Made by a program: the position numbers and the translations under genes. From Pseudomonadota bacterium (GTDB lineage Bacteria; Pseudomonadota; Gammaproteobacteria; Burkholderiales; Burkholderiaceae), in contig JAKORH010000099.1 in assembly GCA_029777935.1 (NCBI GenBank), positions 1 to 39,632 of the forward strand: a stretch of DNA of 39,632 nt. Reading direction: 5' to 3'. Below are positions 36,552-39,632 of this stretch, one piece after another. Numbering within the stretch: the stretch's first letter is position 1; each line of letters opens with the position of its first letter. Below the pieces are notes generated by a model, which was given only the letters and a program-made list of their open reading frames with translations, was not told where the DNA came from and made no database searches.

Positions 36552-38231
36552 ATGCAAGCGCTGCTGAACCTGCTCGCCGCCGTGGCCCTGCTGGTGTGGG
36601 GCACGCACATCGTGCGCACCGGCGTGCTGCGCCTGCTCGGCGCCAATCTGAGACAGGTTCTGCGCGGCGCGTCCGACCGCCGTTACGTGGCGTTCCTGGC
36701 CGGCATCGGCGTCACCGGGCTGTTGCAGAGCTCGACCGCGACCGCGCTGCTGGTTTCGAGCTTCGTGTCGCAGGGCGCGATCGCGACGTCGGCAGCGCTG
36801 GCAGTGATGCTCGGCGCCGACGTCGGCACCGCGCTGATGGTGCAGGTGTTCGCGCTGAACCTGTCGTGGCTCGCGCCGCTGGCGATCATCGCCGGCGTGA
36901 TCGGGTACCTGTCGAAGAAGAACGAGCACGCCGGACAGATCGGCAAGGTCGTGCTCGGACTGGGCGTGATGATCCTGGCGCTGCAATTGATCGTGCAGGC
37001 GACCGCGCCGCTGGCGCAGGCCGCCGGGGTCAAGGTGCTGTTCTCGCAGCTCACCGGTGACGTGTCGCTCGACGTGCTGGTCGGCGCCTGCTTCGCGATT
37101 CTGTTCTACTCGAGCCTGGCGGTCGTGCTGCTGACGGCCACGCTGAGCGCCTCGCACGTGATCTCGCTGCCGGTGGCGCTGGCGGTCGTGATCGGCGCCA
37201 ATCTGGGCGGCGGGCTGATCGCGCTGCTGACCACGTTGCGGGCCGATCCCACCGCGCGCCGCGTGCCGCTCGGCAACCTGCTGTTCAAGGTCGCCGGCTG
37301 CGCGATCGCGATCCCGTTGCTGTCGATCGGCCTGCAGTGGCTGACGAAGTTCGATGGCGATCCCAAGGCGGTCGTCGTCAACGCGCACCTGGCTTTCAAC
37401 CTGATGCTGGCGATGCTGTTCATCCAGTTCGTCGGCCGCGCCGCAAAGCTGGTCGAGCGCCTGCTGCCTGCCGCGCGGGCCACCGACGCGCCGGGTACGC
37501 CGAAACACCTCGATCCGGTGGCGCTGACTACGCCGCCGCTGGCGATCGGCAACGCGGCGCGCGAAGCGATCGGCCTGGCCGACGTGGTGCAGGACATGCT
37601 CGGCGGTCTGCTGCGCGTGCTGAAGACCGACGATTTCGCGCTCGCCGAGAGGCTGCGCACGCGCGACGACGAGGTCGATCGCCTGTACACGGCGATCAAG
37701 CTGTACCTGACTCAGGTCAGCCGCGAGGCGCTCGATCCGCCCGAGTCCAGGCGCTGGGCCGATATCATGCAGTTCGCCATCAACATGGAGCACGCCGGCG
37801 ACATCATCGAGCGCGTGCTGATCGACATCGCGGAGAAGAAGATCGCGCACGGACTGTCGTTCTCGGTCGCCGGCATGCGGGAGATCGAGGACCTGCACGC
37901 GCGGTTGCTCGGCAACCTGAAGCTCGCCGTCGCGGTGTTTCTGCACGGCGACCTGAAGAGTGCGCAGCAACTGATCGCGGAAAAGGTCAGCTTCCGCGAG
38001 ATCGAGATGCGCTACGCCGACAACCACCTGCAGCGGCTGAGCGGCAACTCGCCGCAATCGGTCGAAACCAGCTCGCTGCACCTGGACCTGCTGTCGGACT
38101 TCAAGCGCATGAATTCGCTGTTCTGCGCCACCGCGTATCCGACCCTCGAGCAGGCCGGTGTGCTGTCGAAGACGCGCCTCGTCGGTGAAAGGCCGGAACT
38201 GGTCGCCACCGACGAGCAGCGGCACGCATGA
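36552..38231 (+). CDS. Na/Pi cotransporter family protein with C-terminal PhoU-like region
   Basis: A 559-residue membrane protein. The N-terminal half has about eight helices with the signature LLQSSTATALL (57-67) of the NptA/type II Na/Pi group; the second copy is weaker (YSSLAVVLL). From about 350 a helical PhoU-like domain follows (REAIGLADVVQDML). These proteins move phosphate with sodium, and some bacterial members are thought to export it. It starts 48 bases after phnY on the same strand, so it may relieve phosphate overload when phosphonates are broken down. That role is inference. Confidence 0.85.
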   Translation: MQALLNLLAAVALLVWGTHIVRTGVLRLLGANLRQVLRGASDRRYVAFLAGIGVTGLLQSSTATALLVSSFVSQGAIATSAALAVMLGADVGTALMVQVFALNLSWLAPLAIIAGVIGYLSKKNEHAGQIGKVVLGLGVMILALQLIVQATAPLAQAAGVKVLFSQLTGDVSLDVLVGACFAILFYSSLAVVLLTATLSASHVISLPVALAVVIGANLGGGLIALLTTLRADPTARRVPLGNLLFKVAGCAIAIPLLSIGLQWLTKFDGDPKAVVVNAHLAFNLMLAMLFIQFVGRAAKLVERLLPAARATDAPGTPKHLDPVALTTPPLAIGNAAREAIGLADVVQDMLGGLLRVLKTDDFALAERLRTRDDEVDRLYTAIKLYLTQVSREALDPPESRRWADIMQFAINMEHAGDIIERVLIDIAEKKIAHGLSFSVAGMREIEDLHARLLGNLKLAVAVFLHGDLKSAQQLIAEKVSFREIEMRYADNHLQRLSGNSPQSVETSSLHLDLLSDFKRMNSLFCATAYPTLEQAGVLSKTRLVGERPELVATDEQRHA

Positions 38232-38238
38232 CGCGGGC

Positions 38239-39069
38239 ATGAAGGACTGGCGGCGTTACAGCGCGGCGGCAAGCGAAGCCGAGCGGCGCGAGTTCGTTCC
38301 GTTCCTGCACGAGCTGATCGGCGCGGCGTTCGCCGTGATCCGGCCGTACTTCCTGAGTGGCACCACCGTAATGACCAAGGGCGACGCCAGTCCCGTCACT
38401 CTCGCCGACCGCGGCGCCGAAGAGGCGATGCGGGAGCTGATCGAGGCGCGTTATCCGCAACACGGCATCCTCGGCGAGGAGTACGGCGCCAGGATGGGCC
38501 GCGGCTATCGCTGGGTGCTGGATCCGGTCGACGGCACGCGCGCATTCATCTCCAACTGCTTCCTGTTCGGCACACTGATCGCGCTCGAGCGCGACGAAGG
38601 CGAGGGCTTCCGGCCGATACTCGGCGCGCTCGCGCACCCGGCCGCGGGCATGGCGTTGATCGGCCACGCGCGCGAGACGAAGCTGTACGCGGCCGACGGC
38701 TCGAAGCGCGCGGTGCGCGTGCGGTCGTGCCGGCAGCTCGAGAATGCCACCGTGCTCGCCACCACGCACTGGTCGACCGGCGAGCAGCGCGCCGCCGCGG
38801 CGATCGAGAACGTGATCCGGCGCGCCAAGCTGTACCGGACCTGGGGCGACTGCTTCGGCTACTTCGCGCTCGCCACGGCTGGCGCCGACGTGATGCTCGA
38901 CCCGATGCTCGCGTACTGGGACGTCGCGGCGATCGTGCCGGTGGTCGAGGGCGCGGGCGGCCGCGTCACCAGCTGGCGCGGCGGCGATCCGCTCGAGGAT
39001 CCGTCTTTGCTCGCCACCGCCGGCGCGCTGCACGACGAACTGCTGCAGATGCTGCACGCGGTCGGCTGA
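38239..39069 (+). CDS. Inositol-monophosphatase-family phosphatase (HisN/SuhB-like)
   Basis: A 276-residue lithium-sensitive-type phosphatase. Metal ligands are Glu80/Glu81 (LGEEYG), Asp95 and Asp98 (DPVDGTRAF), and the Asp in AYWDVAAIVPVVEGAGG near residue 225-245. Members hydrolyse inositol phosphate, histidinol phosphate or 3'-phosphoadenosine phosphates; the FISN segment after DGTR resembles histidinol-phosphatase-type members. The ATG at 38239 begins 7 bases after the transporter stop, so the two may be cotranscribed. The exact substrate is not determined. Confidence 0.85.
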   Translation: MKDWRRYSAAASEAERREFVPFLHELIGAAFAVIRPYFLSGTTVMTKGDASPVTLADRGAEEAMRELIEARYPQHGILGEEYGARMGRGYRWVLDPVDGTRAFISNCFLFGTLIALERDEGEGFRPILGALAHPAAGMALIGHARETKLYAADGSKRAVRVRSCRQLENATVLATTHWSTGEQRAAAAIENVIRRAKLYRTWGDCFGYFALATAGADVMLDPMLAYWDVAAIVPVVEGAGGRVTSWRGGDPLEDPSLLATAGALHDELLQMLHAVG

Positions 39070-39076
39070 GTTGGCC

Positions 39077-39145
39077 GTCGCCCCGGCGCAGGCCGGGGCC
39101 CAAGTTCGGGCGACCGCAATTTGGGCCCACCTGCGCCGGGGCGAC
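39077..39145. repeat. Family A two-hairpin inverted repeat (copy A6)
   Basis: A 69-base copy with GTCGCCCCGGC and GCCGGGGCGAC ends, in the short space between two convergent genes (phosphatase and chemotaxis receptor). The position suits a two-way terminator. Confidence 0.85.
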
Positions 39146-39156
39146 AGATCCGAGCT

Positions 39157-39632
39157 CTACGCGGGTTGCGCCGCGCCCTCGAGGCGGAACGTCGAGATCG
39201 CCTCGGCCAGCCGGCCGGCCTGCTCGCTCATCGAGCGCGCAGCCGCGCTCGATTGCTCGACCAGCGCCGCGTTCTGTTGCGTCACCTGGTCCAGTTGCGA
39301 GATCGCCTGGTTGACCTGGCCGATGCCGCTCGCCTGCTCGAGCGTGGCCGAAGTGATGCCGCCGATCAGCTCGTTCACGCGGCGCACCTGCGCGACGATT
39401 TCGGCAATGGTCACGCCGGCCTGTTCGACCAGTTCCGCGCCCTGCTCCACCTTGTCGACGTTGCTGCCGATCAACTCCTTGATCTCGCGCGCCGCCAGGG
39501 CGCTGCGCTGGGCCAGCGCGCGCACCTCTCCGGCGACGACCGCGAAGCCGCGGCCCTGCTCGCCGGCGCGCGCCGCCTCCACTGCCGCGTTAAGCGCCAG
39601 GATGTTGGTCTGGAACGCGATGCCGTCGATCA
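39157..39632 (-). CDS. Methyl-accepting chemotaxis protein, C-terminal part (cut by window edge)
   Basis: The last 157 residues of a chemotaxis receptor; the ligand-binding and membrane regions lie beyond the right edge. The strongly conserved signalling tip [20 protein letters not shown] and [19 protein letters not shown] is present; it binds CheA and CheW. A methylation helix follows with [14 protein letters not shown]. The protein ends in a short tail without the CheR-binding pentapeptide. Convergent with the phosphatase gene, separated by repeat A6. Confidence 0.93.
   Translation of the reverse strand, partial: IDGIAFQTNILALNAAVEAARAGEQGRGFAVVAGEVRALAQRSALAAREIKELIGSNVDKVEQGAELVEQAGVTIAEIVAQVRRVNELIGGITSATLEQASGIGQVNQAISQLDQVTQQNAALVEQSSAAARSMSEQAGRLAEAISTFRLEGAAQPA

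Overview
High-GC chromosomal DNA carrying about 31 protein genes, two of them cut by the window edges, and no rRNA or tRNA that I can see. Gene content (thioredoxin-2 pair, EF-G-like paralogue, phnSTUV-type phosphonate uptake, FCD GntR regulators, methyl-accepting chemotaxis protein) and the small hairpin repeats between genes fit a betaproteobacterium of Burkholderiales type. That placement is inferred from gene style and was not tested by a search.

Layout. 1-2867: a minus-strand set (heme-oxygenase-like di-iron protein, HbpS/GlcG-like protein, aldehyde dehydrogenase cut by the left edge) diverges from a short Rieske protein that lacks a visible catalytic iron site. 2901-2952 is a near-perfect 52-base palindrome. 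2993-9075 (plus): orphan peptide-type binding protein, a possible 29-residue peptide, iron-containing alcohol dehydrogenase, PuuD-like glutamine amidotransferase-fold hydrolase, crotonase and aldehyde dehydrogenase, probably a catabolic set. 9091-12267 (minus): two tandem thioredoxin-2 genes behind an EF-G-like GTPase. 12640-17645 (plus): dimethylglycine/sarcosine dehydrogenase-like flavoprotein, Bcr/CflA-type exporter, alanine dehydrogenase. 17841-25136: M48 peptidase (minus), bifunctional penicillin-binding protein, EamA-type transporter and two alpha/beta hydrolases (plus).

25164-38231 is a 2-aminoethylphosphonate (AEP) catabolic region. A minus-strand operon reads phnS-phnT-phnU-phnV (uptake), a PbfA-like PLP enzyme, phnX and phnW. 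Divergent from it are a GntR regulator, phnA (phosphonoacetate hydrolase), phnY (phosphonoacetaldehyde dehydrogenase) and a Na/Pi-cotransporter-like protein. PhnW (from AEP) and the PbfA-like enzyme (from 1-hydroxy-AEP) would both feed phosphonoacetaldehyde. That compound can be cleaved by PhnX to acetaldehyde and phosphate, or oxidised by PhnY and cleaved by PhnA to acetate and phosphate. Having both branches under one uptake system and one regulator is the main biological story. The window ends with an inositol-monophosphatase-family enzyme and the C-terminus of a chemotaxis receptor.

Two families of 69-77 base inverted repeats, each made of two hairpins with GTC...GAC ends, lie between genes throughout, and single-hairpin versions also occur. 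They look like REPIN-type elements. One of them supplies the last codons of a hydrolase gene.
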